Source of the DNA: Amycolatopsis sp. 195334CR
GTDB lineage: Bacteria; Actinomycetota; Actinomycetes; Mycobacteriales; Pseudonocardiaceae
NCBI RefSeq assembly: GCF_017309385.1
Contig: NZ_JAFJMJ010000002.1
Span: 1,054,001-1,118,000, forward strand
Direction: 5' to 3'
Length of the DNA stretch: 64,000 nucleotides
Shown: positions 1 through 8,587 of the stretch, piece by piece
How positions within the stretch are numbered: the stretch's first letter is position 1
Layout of the letters: each line of letters starts with the position of its first letter
Notes under the pieces: model-generated
What the model saw: the letters and a program-made list of their open reading frames with translations, nothing else
What the model was told of the DNA's origin: nothing
The model's database searches: none
Made by a program: the position numbers and the translations under genes

Positions 1-414
1 GGCGGGGTGCGCGCGGTGCACGTGGTGACGCCGGTGGGGCAGGTCACCGTCAGCGGGTACGCGGCACCGAAGTCCGGCGGTCTGTGGACCGAGGTCTGCG
101 GGGAACTGACCGAGCAGCTGCGCGCGGACGGCGCGAAGGTGCAGCCGGGCCGCGGCGAATGGGGCCTGGAGCTCTCGGCGATCGTCGGCGAGGTGGCGCT
201 GCGGTTCATCGGGGTGGACGGGCCGCGCTGGATGCTGCGCGGGGTGATCGCCGGGCCGCAGTCGCAGGCCGCCGCCGCGCCGGACGTGCTGCGGGAGATC
301 GTGCGCCACACCATCGTCGACCGCGGTGACGCCCCGATGCCGGTGCGGACGCCGCTGACCATCGAGCTGCCGGAAGCCGTGCAGCAGCACATCGCCCAGC
401 AGCAGGGCGGCTAG
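1..414 (+). CDS. DUF3710 domain protein, 3' part
   Basis: The reading frame is open from the first base of the window, so the N-terminus lies upstream and only about 137 codons are present. The visible part reads HVVTPVGQVTVSG and later ends in an amphipathic IELPEAVQQH stretch, which I recognise as the C-terminal half of the actinobacterial DUF3710 family (full proteins are roughly 200-260 residues). The family has no established activity. In actinobacteria it normally follows dut and precedes the OB-fold and DUF3159 genes found here at 1290 and 1711, so the assignment rests on both sequence and context. The small hydrolase at 479-1186 on the other strand interrupts that order. A strong inverted repeat follows the stop codon. 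Confidence 0.8.
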   Translation, partial: GGVRAVHVVTPVGQVTVSGYAAPKSGGLWTEVCGELTEQLRADGAKVQPGRGEWGLELSAIVGEVALRFIGVDGPRWMLRGVIAGPQSQAAAAPDVLREIVRHTIVDRGDAPMPVRTPLTIELPEAVQQHIAQQQGG

Positions 415-420
415 GCCGAC

Positions 421-473
421 GTCACGAAGGTGGCTTTCGGGACGCTGGATATCTCGAAAGCCACATTCGTGAC
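421..473. terminator. Convergent-gap inverted repeat, copy 1
   Basis: Arms 421-442 and 452-473 (22 bp, two mismatches) flank a 9-base loop. The core reads GTGGCTTTC on the left and GAAAGCCAC on the right. It fills the gap between the DUF3710 gene and the hydrolase, whose 3' ends face each other, so a bidirectional terminator is the simplest role. The same core recurs at 8588, 20486, 34138 and 42620. Confidence 0.7.
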
Positions 474-478
474 AGGGG

Positions 479-1186
479 CTAGAGGGCGCTCGCCCGCTGC
501 CAGGCTTCGACGGCGGCGCGGCCCAGTGCTTCCCGGGTCTCGCCCAGCGCGGCCAGCGTGGTTTCGCACACGTGCGCCCGGGGCAGCGCCGCCGCCCAGG
601 CGTGGGCGACCGCGACCGGGTGCACGGGATCGTCGGTGCAGGCCGCGATCCCCACCGGAACCCGCAGCCGTGCCAACGCTTCCAGCGTCGGCGCGGGGTG
701 GGCGCCCGCGGCCCGCAGGCCGGCCGCCAGACCGGCGCCGTGCCGGGGCCAGGCCCGCCGCAACTCCGCCGCCAGCCAGGGTGCGACGCCGTCGGTGGCG
801 GTCCGCAGGGCGTCGTCGAGACCGTCCCGCTCCACCATTTCCGCCGAAATCCGGGCCGCGACCGAAGCCGGGGCGCCGTCCGGAACGCCGTTCCACGCGG
901 GTAGCGCCAGTAACAGCCCCGAACACCGTTCAGGGTGGCGCAGGGCCCATTCGGCCGCCAGGTGCGCGCCCAGTGAAACCCCGCCGACCAGCAGTTTTCC
1001 GCCGGATTCCACCGCGGTTGCCTCGAATGCGGCCAGATACCCCTCGATCAGCGCCGTGCCGTCGGACGGCGGTGGTGGCGCGGCCAGCGTGATCCCGGCC
1101 GCGCGCAGCGGCCCGGCGAACGCCGAGCGGACGAAAAATTCGTCGGATCCGGTGCCGGGCAACAGAAGGGCGGTCGTGCAGGTCAC
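479..1186 (-). CDS. Small alpha/beta hydrolase
   Basis: About 235 residues. The N-terminus reads TTALLLPGTGSDEF, the first strand and oxyanion loop of an alpha/beta hydrolase, and the nucleophile elbow is GGVSLGAH (G-x-S-x-G) near residue 68. A His near the C-terminus completes a plausible triad, but the substrate cannot be told. I chose the GTG at 1186 because an AGGA ribosome site lies 8 bases upstream and because the longer frame would run into the start of the OB-fold gene at 1290. The gene is monocistronic, divergent from the OB-fold gene and convergent with DUF3710. It sits as an insertion in an otherwise conserved gene order. Confidence 0.75.
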   Translation of the reverse strand: MTCTTALLLPGTGSDEFFVRSAFAGPLRAAGITLAAPPPPSDGTALIEGYLAAFEATAVESGGKLLVGGVSLGAHLAAEWALRHPERCSGLLLALPAWNGVPDGAPASVAARISAEMVERDGLDDALRTATDGVAPWLAAELRRAWPRHGAGLAAGLRAAGAHPAPTLEALARLRVPVGIAACTDDPVHPVAVAHAWAAALPRAHVCETTLAALGETREALGRAAVEAWQRASAL

Positions 1187-1289
1187 GTTGCGATCCTGGG
1201 GTGAAATCGGTTTTCCTGGCCGGGAAAAGCTACGCTGGTAAGGCACGGGCCGTTCAAGTCGGGGGCCCCGGAGCACAGGAGCACCGCAT

Positions 1290-1667
1290 ATGCCCGCCAA
1301 AGACGGCGGCTACTTCAGCCGGTTGGTTCGGAAGCTGACCACCGACGTCGAGGAGCTCGACGCCGACGACCTCTCCCAGGAATCCGAGAAGTCCGGCGCG
1401 CGCCGCGCCTGCGACTGCCGGTCGGGTGAGGAAGTGACCGTGCTCGGGCGGCTCAGAAGCGTCGAGCTGTGCCCCTCCAACGAGGTGGCCACCCTGGAGG
1501 CCGAACTGTTCGACGGGACCGACGGGGTGACCCTGGTCTGGCTCGGCCGACGGCGCATCCCGGGCATCGAACCTGGGCGGACGGTGAAGGCACGTGGCAG
1601 GATGGCGGACCGCGACGGCCGCAAGGTGCTCTACAACCCGTACTACGAGTTGCAGACCACTTCCTGA
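1290..1667 (+). CDS. OB-fold nucleic acid-binding domain protein
   Basis: 125 residues; an acidic N-terminus is followed by an OB-fold barrel from about residue 45 (GEEVTVLGRLRSVEL ... LEAELFDGTDGVTLVWLGRRRIPGIEPG ... VKARGRMADRDG), typical of the small actinobacterial tRNA_anti-like OB proteins. Binding to RNA or ssDNA is expected from the fold, not shown. The ATG at 1290 follows a GGAG site. It precedes the DUF3159 gene by 43 bases, the usual pairing in actinobacteria, and the two may share a transcript. Confidence 0.85.
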   Translation: MPAKDGGYFSRLVRKLTTDVEELDADDLSQESEKSGARRACDCRSGEEVTVLGRLRSVELCPSNEVATLEAELFDGTDGVTLVWLGRRRIPGIEPGRTVKARGRMADRDGRKVLYNPYYELQTTS

Positions 1668-1710
1668 CGCCGTGCGTGTCCGTGCACCTCGAGCAGAGTG
1701 GTAACACACC

Positions 1711-2457
1711 GTGAGCGAAAACCCGCGAACCGAGCCCCAGGAAGCCGACGGCGAGGGTAAGCAGCAGGACCGCAAGATGCCCACGGTCTGGGAGGACATG
1801 GGCGGCGCGATCGGGCTGTTCTACTCGTCCTTCCCGGTGATGGTCTTCGTGCTGGTGAACTCGTTCGCCGGGCTGACGGCCGGGATCTGGAGCGCGGTCG
1901 GCGTCGGCGTCTTCTTCGTCGTCTTCCGCGCGATCCGCAAGGAGCCGCTGAAGCCGGCCATCTCTGGCTTCATCGGCATCGCCATCTCGGGATTCATCGC
2001 CTACCGCACCGGTTCGGCCAAGGGCTTCTTCCTGGTCGGCATCTGGTTCAGCCTGGTCTGCTTCGGCATCGTGGCGCTCACCATCGTGTTCCGGTACCCC
2101 CTGGTCGGGGTGCTGTGGAGCGTGATGAACCGGGTGCCGATGAAGTGGAAGAAGGACAAGTCCTCGGTCTACGGCTACGACCTGGCCACCGCCGCGCTGG
2201 CCGCGGTCTTCGGCGCCCGGTTCATCGTGCAGCGCTGGCTCTACGAGGAGGACTACACCGGCTGGCTGGCCTTCGCGAAGATCGCCATGGGCTATCCGCT
2301 GTGGGGCCTGGCGCTGATCGTGGTGGTGTGGGCGATCCGGCGCGCGGACAAGCGCATCAAGGAACGAGAGGCGCAGGAACCGCCCGAGGAGACCGACGAG
2401 CAGGCCGAGGCCCGGTTGCGGGAGAAGTACGCGCAGACGCCGGACCAGAGCTCGTAG
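1711..2457 (+). CDS. DUF3159 family membrane protein
   Basis: 248 residues. A charged cytoplasmic N-terminus of about 35 residues leads into six hydrophobic segments (around residues 42-60, 62-80, 85-102, 108-130, 150-175 and 195-215), ending in a highly charged acidic tail. The pattern and position match DUF3159, a conserved actinobacterial integral membrane family of unknown function that sits beside the OB-fold and TrkA genes. The start is the GTG at 1711. Only 7 bases separate its stop from the convergent gene at 2465, leaving no room for a terminator. Confidence 0.85.
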   Translation: MSENPRTEPQEADGEGKQQDRKMPTVWEDMGGAIGLFYSSFPVMVFVLVNSFAGLTAGIWSAVGVGVFFVVFRAIRKEPLKPAISGFIGIAISGFIAYRTGSAKGFFLVGIWFSLVCFGIVALTIVFRYPLVGVLWSVMNRVPMKWKKDKSSVYGYDLATAALAAVFGARFIVQRWLYEEDYTGWLAFAKIAMGYPLWGLALIVVVWAIRRADKRIKEREAQEPPEETDEQAEARLREKYAQTPDQSS

Positions 2458-2464
2458 GAGCGCT

Positions 2465-3700
2465 TCACACCAGCGGCTCGTGGCGCAGGCCGCGCAGCAC
2501 GCTGAGCACCTCGGTGCGGCGCTGGTGGGACAACGGCCGGAACGCGCGGGCGGCGATCCGGTCGGTCAGCGCGTCGATCCGGACGCGTTCCGGGGACCCC
2601 GCCGCCAGCCGCCGGACCGAGCGCACGGTGTGCCCGTCGGCCTGCCACGCGGCCGCGTGCCCGTCCGCCCGGTGGTGACGCAGCGCGTTCAGCCGGTGGA
2701 ACAGATCCCCGGCCACCCCGGGATCGGGATTGTGCTCGGCGAGCCTCGCCACGGCGTCGAACACCGGTCCGCCGGAGGTGCCGACGGCGCCGAGCACGAT
2801 CTCGTCGGCTAGTGACTTCCCTAGAACCGGTTCGCCCCAAAGGGTGCGGGCCGTCTGCGCCTGCGCGACCGCCAACTGGCGCAGCAGCGCCCGCCCGCGC
2901 GAGCTGACCACGACCGTTTTGGCCGTTTTGAGCAGCCAGCCGGCGGCCACCAGCGCGTCCAGCCGCGCGTCCAGCCCGGAGACGTAGCGGTGCAGCCCGC
3001 GCACCACCTCCAGCGGCACCGGTTTCGACACCCCGAGCAGGCCCAGTTCAACCAGCGTGCCCGCGTGCGGCGGCAGCCCGTGCCGGTCGAAGATGGCCGG
3101 GGCCAGCCGGGTCGCGGTGAGCTTGTGCACCGCGGGCACCAGCCGGTCGAGTTCGGCGCCCACCCTGGCCGCGGTGACCGCCGCGTCGGCGGCGTCCAGC
3201 GCCATCCTGGTGGACTCGATCAGCTCCTCGTCACCGCCGTAGAGCCGCAGCCGCATCGCGGTGGCGAACCGTTCCCGCGCCAGCACCCAGTCCCCGGCGT
3301 CGTAGGCGCACTTCCCGGCGTGCTGGTAGACCACGTGCACCTGATCACCGGCCAGGTGCGCGTCGCGCAGGCAGTGCCGGAACTCCGATTCGGCCAGGGT
3401 GAACCGGCCCTGCCACTGGTGCACGTGGGCCAGCCGGACCCGGGCCAGCACCGCGTCGCGCGGGCGGGTGGCCAGCTCGACCGCGCGCCCCAGCTGGGTT
3501 TCCGCCTCGTCGAGACGTTCCAGCAGGCGGGCGGCGACGCCGATGGCGGTGCGGTGGGCGCGCTCGTCCTCGGGATCGGCGGGCGGGGTCCGCGCCAGCG
3601 CCGCGTCGAGCCACAGGGTCAGTTCGGCCGGGTTCTCGATCGTCTCGCGCAGGCTTTCCGGGTCGATGCGGTAGCGCGCAGGCCAGACAGGTTGGGCCAT
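2465..3700 (-). CDS. TPR protein with C-terminal helix-turn-helix-like region
   Basis: 411 residues with no membrane segment. Residues about 35-165 form TPR-like helical pairs (RLLERLDEAETQLGRAVEL, VRLAHVHQWQGRFTLAESEF, AGKCAYDAGDWVLARERF). The C-terminal half has a helical region (LVELGLLGVSKPVPLEVVRG ... LVAAGWLLKTAKTVVVSSRG) that looks like a winged helix and then a RHHRADGHAAAWQADG segment resembling SalK/MarR-like actinobacterial proteins. The family is not recognised with certainty; a scaffold or regulator role is an inference. It ends 7 bases from DUF3159 and lies just downstream of the trkA pair, with a 9-base gap, so it may be the last gene of that transcript. Confidence 0.6.
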   Translation of the reverse strand: MAQPVWPARYRIDPESLRETIENPAELTLWLDAALARTPPADPEDERAHRTAIGVAARLLERLDEAETQLGRAVELATRPRDAVLARVRLAHVHQWQGRFTLAESEFRHCLRDAHLAGDQVHVVYQHAGKCAYDAGDWVLARERFATAMRLRLYGGDEELIESTRMALDAADAAVTAARVGAELDRLVPAVHKLTATRLAPAIFDRHGLPPHAGTLVELGLLGVSKPVPLEVVRGLHRYVSGLDARLDALVAAGWLLKTAKTVVVSSRGRALLRQLAVAQAQTARTLWGEPVLGKSLADEIVLGAVGTSGGPVFDAVARLAEHNPDPGVAGDLFHRLNALRHHRADGHAAAWQADGHTVRSVRRLAAGSPERVRIDALTDRIAARAFRPLSHQRRTEVLSVLRGLRHEPLV

Positions 3701-3709
3701 ATCAGCCGA

Positions 3710-4366
3710 TCAGTACCCCAGCGCCGCGCGGATCTCCGGTTCCACATCGGACTGCGAGACGAACAGCAGTTCGTCCCCCGCCTCGAGCGGGTCGTCCGGC
3801 TGCGGCACGATCACCCGCTCCCCGCGCAGGATCGTCACCAGCGCCGCGTCCCTGGGCAGCGCCAGGTCCGCCACCGGGCGACCGGCCAGCGGGGTCTCCT
3901 CCGGCAGGGTGATCTCCACCAGGTTCGCCTGGCTCTGCCGGAAGGTCATCAGCCGCACCAGGTCGCCGACGCTGACCGCCTCCTCGACCATGGCCGCCAG
4001 CATGCGCGGGGTGGACACCGCCACGTCCACCCCCCAGGCGTCGTTGAACAGCCACTCGTTGGCCGGGTTGTTCACCCTGGCCACCACCCGGCGCACGGCG
4101 AACTCGGTCTTCGCCAGCAGCGAGACCACCAGGTTCACCTTGTCGTCGCCGGTGGCCGCGATCACCACGTCGCACAGCTCGATGTCCGACTCCTCCAGGG
4201 TGGACACCTCGCAGGCGTCGCCGAGCACCCAGTCGGCCTGCTCCACGGTCTCCGGCATGAACTGGTCGGACTGGCGCTCGATCAGCATCACCTGGTGCCC
4301 GGCGTCCACCAGCTCCGCGGCGATCGACCGGCCGACCGCGCCGGCTCCGGCAATGGCGACCCGCAT
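3710..4366 (-). CDS. TrkA-type potassium regulator (CeoC-like)
   Basis: 218 residues. An RCK_N Rossmann domain starts with IAGAGAVGRSIAAELVDAGH (GxGxxG nucleotide-binding loop) and is followed by a C-terminal TrkA_C domain from about residue 140 (EITLPEETPLAGRPVADL). Such proteins bind NAD(H) or adenine nucleotides and gate potassium transporters from the cytoplasm. The ATG at 4366 overlaps the stop of the preceding trkA gene by four bases (ATGA), so the two are translationally coupled and probably form a hetero-oligomeric gating ring. This corresponds to CeoC of Mycobacterium by order and sequence. No trkH pore gene is nearby. Confidence 0.88.
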   Translation of the reverse strand: MRVAIAGAGAVGRSIAAELVDAGHQVMLIERQSDQFMPETVEQADWVLGDACEVSTLEESDIELCDVVIAATGDDKVNLVVSLLAKTEFAVRRVVARVNNPANEWLFNDAWGVDVAVSTPRMLAAMVEEAVSVGDLVRLMTFRQSQANLVEITLPEETPLAGRPVADLALPRDAALVTILRGERVIVPQPDDPLEAGDELLFVSQSDVEPEIRAALGY

Positions 4367-5031
4367 CAGTTCTCCTCCTCCGGGGCGCGCGAGGCCACGC
4401 TCGTCACGTCGCTCACCGTGCCCGAGTGCGCGGCCACGTAGACCACGTCCCCGGACTGCAGCACGGCCTTGGAATCGGGCAGCACCCCGGTGCCGAACCG
4501 CATGATGAACGCCACCCGCGCGCCGGTCTCGGTCTGGAGCTGGGCCACGCTGCGGCCGATCCAGTCCTCGTGCAGCGGCAGCTGCAGCAGGGCGACCGTG
4601 CCGGAGGGGTCCCGCCAGGCCGAGGCCACGCCGTCGGGCAGCAGGGTGCGCAGGAAGCGGTCGGTGGTCCACGGCACGGTGGCCACCGTCGGGATGCCGA
4701 GCCGCTCGTAGACCGCGGCGCGCTTGTGGTCGTAGATCCGCGCCACCACGTGCTCGACGCCGAAGTTCTCCCTGGCCACCCTGGCCGAGATGATGTTCGA
4801 GTTGTCGCCGCTGGACACCGCGGCGAAGGCCCCGGCGCGCTCGATCCCGGCCTCGATCAGCACCTTGCGGTCGAACCCGACCCCGACCACCTGCTGGCCG
4901 TGGAAGTCGCTGCCCAGCCTGCGGAACGACTGCTGGTCGCGGTCGATCACCGCGACCTCGTGCCCGAGCCGTCCGAGCGCGGCGGCCAGCGATGCGCCGA
5001 CCCGGCCGCACCCCATGATCACCACGTGCAC
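4366..5031 (-). CDS. TrkA-type potassium regulator (CeoB-like)
   Basis: 221 residues: RCK_N domain opening with HVVIMGCGRVGASLAAALGR (GxGxxG) and the acidic residue of VIDRD at the end of the second strand, then RCK_C from about residue 135. The GTG start at 5031 has a strong GGGAGG ribosome site 7 bases upstream. It is the first gene of the trkA pair and diverges from the KimA-like permease across 171 bases, so shared regulation by potassium or c-di-AMP state is plausible. It corresponds to CeoB in mycobacteria. Confidence 0.88.
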   Translation of the reverse strand: MHVVIMGCGRVGASLAAALGRLGHEVAVIDRDQQSFRRLGSDFHGQQVVGVGFDRKVLIEAGIERAGAFAAVSSGDNSNIISARVARENFGVEHVVARIYDHKRAAVYERLGIPTVATVPWTTDRFLRTLLPDGVASAWRDPSGTVALLQLPLHEDWIGRSVAQLQTETGARVAFIMRFGTGVLPDSKAVLQSGDVVYVAAHSGTVSDVTSVASRAPEEEN

Positions 5032-5104
5032 CGTTGCGCCTCCCTAATCTCACACACCAGCCGAGAACCTACCGGCAGCACCCAGCCGGGGGGAGGGCGC
5101 CTTC

Positions 5105-5151
5105 GAGGACGCGCGAGTGGGGCGTGGGCGGCGGCCTGCCCGCGCGTCCTC
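5105..5151. promoter_or_regulatory. Inverted repeat in the trkA/kimA divergent gap
   Basis: GAGGACGCGCG (5105-5115) and CGCGCGTCCTC (5141-5151) form a perfect 11-bp inverted repeat with a 25-base centre, in the only stretch between the divergent trkA and permease genes. It could be an operator or an RNA hairpin in the 5' leader of the permease. No known binding-site consensus was recognised. Confidence 0.4.
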
Positions 5152-5202
5152 TTACCGCGCGGCGCTCGGCCGGACGAGTGAAGGCTCCATTACCCTTCGG
5201 CC

Positions 5203-7224
5203 GTGTCCAAGTTCGCCACCGCGGCCAAACGGCTGGTACTCGGCCGGCCGTTCCGCAGTGATCGCCTGGCCCACAACCTGCTGCCCAAGCGCATCGCCCT
5301 GCCGGTCTTCGCCTCCGACGCGCTGTCCAGCGTGGCCTACGCGCCCCAGGAGATCTTCCTGACGCTCAGCGTCGCCGGGCTGGCCGCGTTCACCATGTCG
5401 CCGTGGATCGGGCTGGTCGTGGTGGTGGTCATGCTGGCCGTGGTGGCCAGCTACCGGCAGAACGTGCACGCCTACCCCAGCGGCGGCGGCGACTACGAGG
5501 TCGCCACGGTGAACATCGGCCCGAGAGCGGGCCTGACCGTGGCCAGCGCGCTGCTGGTCGACTACGTGCTCACGGTGGCCGTGTCCATCTCCTCGGCGGC
5601 GGCCAACATCGGCGCGCTGGTGCCGTTCGTCGCCGAGCACAAGGTGCTGTTCTGCGTCGGGGCCATCCTGCTGCTCTCGGCGGTCAACCTGCGCGGCATC
5701 CGCGAGTCGGGCAGCACCTTCGCGGTGCCCACCTACGCGTTCATGGTCGGCATCTTCCTGATGATCGGCACCGGGCTCTACCGCACCATGGTCGCCGGGG
5801 AGGAACTGCGCGCGGACAGCGCCGGGCTGCAACTGGCCGAGGACAACGAGCACCTGGCCGGCCTGGCCATGGTCTTCCTGGTGCTGCGCGCGTTCACCCA
5901 GGGCTGCGCCGCGCTGACCGGGGTCGAGGCGATCAGCAACGGGGTGCCCGCCTTCCGCAAGCCCAAGTCGCGCAACGCGGCCACCACGCTGCTGCTGCTC
6001 GGCCTGATCGCGGTGAGCATGTTCATGGGCATCATCGTGCTGGCCCGCGAGACCGGCGTGGTGCTCGCCGAGGACCCGGCGCACCAGCTGCTCAACGCCC
6101 CGCCCGGCTACACCCAGGACACGCTGATCGTGCAGCTGGCCCACACCGTGTTCGGCGGTTTCGGGGCCGGCTACTTCTTCGTCATCGTGGTCACCGGGCT
6201 GATCCTGGTGCTGGCCGCCAACACCGCGTTCAACGGGTTCCCGGTGCTCGGCTCGATCCTGGCCCAGGACCGGTTCCTGCCGCGCCAGCTGCACACCCGC
6301 GGCGACCGGCTCGCCTTCTCCAACGGCATCCTGTTCCTGGCCGGGTTCGCCATCGTGCTGGTGGTCGCCTTCGAGGCCGAGGTGACCCGGCTGATCCCGC
6401 TGTACACCGTCGGGGTGTTCGTCTCGTTCACGCTCAGCCAGTTCGGCATGCTGCGGCACTGGAACCGGCTGCTCCGCCGGACCACCGAACCGGCCGAGCG
6501 GCGCCGGATGCGCCAGTCGCAGGGCATCAACACCTTCGGCCTGGTGATGACCGGCTCGGTGCTGGTCATCGTGCTGATCACCAAGTTCCTCGCCGGGGCG
6601 TGGATCGCGATCGCCGCGATGGTGGCCATCTTCCTGGTGATGAGCGCGATCCGGCGGCACTACGACCGGGTGGCCGAGGAACTGCGCCGCGAGGACGAGA
6701 AGCCGGTCGTGCTGCCTTCGCGCAACCACGCCGTGGTGCTGGTTTCGCAGCTGCACCGGCCGACGCTGCGGGCGCTGGCGTACGCGAAGGCGACCCGGCC
6801 GGACGTGCTCGAGGCGGTCACCGTGAACGTGGACGACACCGACACCAGGAAACTGGTCTCGGAGTGGTCCAAGAAGGACTTCAAGGTGCCGCTGAAGGTG
6901 GTCGAGTCGCCGTACCGCGAGATCACCAAGCCGGTGCTGGACTACGTCAAGCGCATCCGGGGCGACAACCCGCGGCACGTGGTCACCGTGTTCATCCCGG
7001 AGTACGTGGTGGGGCACTGGTGGGAGCAGCTGCTGCACAACCAGAGCGCGCTGCGGCTCAAGGGCAGGCTGCTGTTCCAGCCGGGCATCATGGTGACCAG
7101 CGTGCCGTGGCAGCTGAAGTCCTCGGCCAAGGCCGTCGACCGGGTGGACCGGGAGCGCCCGGCCGCCGGTGACGTGCGGCGCGGGCTGATGGGCACGCCT
7201 TCTTCCGCGGAGAACGACAAATGA
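5203..7224 (+). CDS. KimA-like APC-superfamily potassium importer
   Basis: 673 residues with about 12 membrane segments (from residue 30 to 480) and a soluble C-terminal domain of about 190 residues. The N-terminus reads LGRPFRSDRLAHNL, then ASDALSSVAYA with Asp39 and Tyr46, the same spacing as the Asp36/Tyr43 pair I recall in Bacillus subtilis KimA, and a GGGDYE motif follows. KimA proteins are proton-coupled potassium importers inhibited by c-di-AMP on the C-terminal domain; older annotation calls them APC permeases. Divergence from two TrkA/RCK genes supports a potassium role. The GTG at 5203 is the likely start, with a weak ribosome site. An ATGA overlap couples it to the downstream methyltransferase. 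Confidence 0.75.
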   Translation: MSKFATAAKRLVLGRPFRSDRLAHNLLPKRIALPVFASDALSSVAYAPQEIFLTLSVAGLAAFTMSPWIGLVVVVVMLAVVASYRQNVHAYPSGGGDYEVATVNIGPRAGLTVASALLVDYVLTVAVSISSAAANIGALVPFVAEHKVLFCVGAILLLSAVNLRGIRESGSTFAVPTYAFMVGIFLMIGTGLYRTMVAGEELRADSAGLQLAEDNEHLAGLAMVFLVLRAFTQGCAALTGVEAISNGVPAFRKPKSRNAATTLLLLGLIAVSMFMGIIVLARETGVVLAEDPAHQLLNAPPGYTQDTLIVQLAHTVFGGFGAGYFFVIVVTGLILVLAANTAFNGFPVLGSILAQDRFLPRQLHTRGDRLAFSNGILFLAGFAIVLVVAFEAEVTRLIPLYTVGVFVSFTLSQFGMLRHWNRLLRRTTEPAERRRMRQSQGINTFGLVMTGSVLVIVLITKFLAGAWIAIAAMVAIFLVMSAIRRHYDRVAEELRREDEKPVVLPSRNHAVVLVSQLHRPTLRALAYAKATRPDVLEAVTVNVDDTDTRKLVSEWSKKDFKVPLKVVESPYREITKPVLDYVKRIRGDNPRHVVTVFIPEYVVGHWWEQLLHNQSALRLKGRLLFQPGIMVTSVPWQLKSSAKAVDRVDRERPAAGDVRRGLMGTPSSAENDK

Positions 7225-8384
7225 GCGAGAGCTGGCGCGGTCGCCGGATCGAACTGGAGATCGGCGCGGTGGCGCACGGCGGGCACTGCGTCGCGCGGGC
7301 CGAGGGCCGGGTGGTGTTCGTCCGCCACGGCCTGCCGGGGGAGCGGGTGGTCGCCGAGATCACCGAGGACAAGGGCGGCTCGTTCTGCCGGGCGGACGCG
7401 GTCGAGGTGCTCACCGCGGCGCCGGAGCGCGTCGAACCGCCGTGCCCGCTGTCCGGTCCCGGCCGGTGTGGTGGCTGCGACTGGCAGCACGCTTCCCCCG
7501 CGGCGCAACGGGAACTGAAGGGCGCGGTGATCGCCGAGCAGTTGCGGCGGCTGGCCGGGCTGGAGCGGTCCGTCGAGGTCGAGGAGATGCCGGGCGGGCC
7601 GCTGGGCTGGCGGACGCGGGTGCGCTTGGTGGCCGGTCGCGACGGTCGCGCGGGGCTTCGGGCGCATCGCAGCCACCGGGTGATCCCGTTGGCGGACAAC
7701 GGTTGCCCGATCACCGTGCCCGGTGCGCTCGACGAGGTGCTGGCGCGGACGTGGCGCCCCGGCAGCGAGATCGAGGTCGCCGCGGACGGCGACAGACAGG
7801 TGCATGTGGACAGTGCCGGGGTCGCCGTCCAGCACGCGGCCGGGCGGGACTGGCGCCTGGACGCGCACGGGTTCTGGCAGGTGCACCCGGCGGCCGCGGA
7901 CACCTTCGCCAGGGTGGTCGGGGAATGGGCGCGGGCGCCGCGCACCGGTCGTGTGTGGGACCTGTACGCGGGCGTGGGGTTGTTCGCCTCGGTGCTGGCC
8001 GAGCAGGTGGGCGAGCGGGGGAACGTGCTGGCGGTGGAGTCCGGTGACCGGGCGGTGGTCGACGGGACGGCGAACCTGGTGGACCTGCCGCAGGTGCACT
8101 GGCGGTCGGGCCGGGTGGAGGACGTGCTGGACTCGCTGGACCCGGACGACGAGCGGCCGGACGTGGTCGTGCTGGACCCGCCGCGCAAGGGGGCGGGGAA
8201 GGCCGTGGTGGACGCGATCGCCGAGGGGTCGCCGGAGCGGGTGGTTTATGTGGCTTGCGATCCGGCGGCGCTGGCGCGGGATGTGGCTACGTTCGGGGAG
8301 CACGGGTACGAGCTGGCGGGGTTGCGGGCTTTTGACGCGTTCCCGATGACGCATCACGTGGAGTGCATTGCTTTGTTGAGGTGA
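7221..8384 (+). CDS. TRAM-domain class I SAM-dependent RNA methyltransferase (TrmA/RlmD family)
   Basis: 387 residues. An N-terminal TRAM beta-barrel (residues 5-62, IELEIGAVAHGGHCVAR) precedes a cysteine cluster C-P-L-S...C-G-G-C-D-W-Q around residues 75-90 that fits a [4Fe-4S] site. The methyltransferase domain follows, with DLYAGVGLFASVLAEQVG for SAM binding, DPPRKGAG, and YVACDPAALARD carrying the catalytic cysteine. The enzyme makes 5-methyluridine in tRNA or 23S rRNA; which one cannot be decided from sequence. The ATG at 7221 overlaps the permease stop. A T-tract terminator and two further inverted repeats lie behind it. Confidence 0.9.
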   Translation: MSESWRGRRIELEIGAVAHGGHCVARAEGRVVFVRHGLPGERVVAEITEDKGGSFCRADAVEVLTAAPERVEPPCPLSGPGRCGGCDWQHASPAAQRELKGAVIAEQLRRLAGLERSVEVEEMPGGPLGWRTRVRLVAGRDGRAGLRAHRSHRVIPLADNGCPITVPGALDEVLARTWRPGSEIEVAADGDRQVHVDSAGVAVQHAAGRDWRLDAHGFWQVHPAAADTFARVVGEWARAPRTGRVWDLYAGVGLFASVLAEQVGERGNVLAVESGDRAVVDGTANLVDLPQVHWRSGRVEDVLDSLDPDDERPDVVVLDPPRKGAGKAVVDAIAEGSPERVVYVACDPAALARDVATFGEHGYELAGLRAFDAFPMTHHVECIALLR

Positions 8385-8385
8385 G

Positions 8386-8411
8386 GGGGGCGTGGGCCAC
8401 CCCGGTTTTTT
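8386..8411 (+). terminator. Intrinsic terminator of the methyltransferase gene
   Basis: A GC-rich hairpin (GGGGCGTGG / CCACCCC with one bulge) is followed directly by six T residues at 8406-8411, two bases after the stop codon region. This is the only canonical stem plus T-tract terminator noticed in the window. Confidence 0.65.
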
Positions 8412-8420
8412 AGTGTGACT

Positions 8421-8479
8421 ACGGCGAGGGCGCGTTAGTCAAGGCGGGAAAGATGCCTTGACTAACGCGCCCTCGCCGT
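8421..8479. repeat. Perfect 25-bp inverted repeat
   Basis: Arms 8421-8445 and 8455-8479 are perfect reverse complements of 25 bp around a 9-base loop. The core GCGCGTTAGTCAAGG is unlike the other convergent-gap repeats. It lies between the T-tract terminator and inverted repeat copy 2, so it may be a second bidirectional terminator. Its length and perfection suggest recent origin or selection. Confidence 0.7.
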
Positions 8480-8587
8480 GTTTTGGGCTGTGGACCGGGG
8501 ATGGGGGAGGGCTGGGTGGGCAGGTGGTCCCGGTTTGGTTCCCGGCTCACGTTTGTGTGGTGGGGAGGGCTCGCGCATCGCGTGTGT

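Noticed and set aside
421-473. Transposon terminal repeats (MITE) for the convergent-gap repeat
   Set aside because: No target-site duplication or internal unit was seen and copies are confined to convergent gaps, so terminator was preferred, though not proven.
2990-4441. 483-residue plus-strand frame
   Set aside because: Antisense of the TPR and TrkA genes; no motif and no ribosome site.
5152-7038. 628-residue minus-strand frame opposite the KimA-like permease
   Set aside because: Rich in Gly, His, Gln and Arg with no domain, typical of the antisense of a GC-rich gene; the plus-strand frame has motifs and membrane segments.
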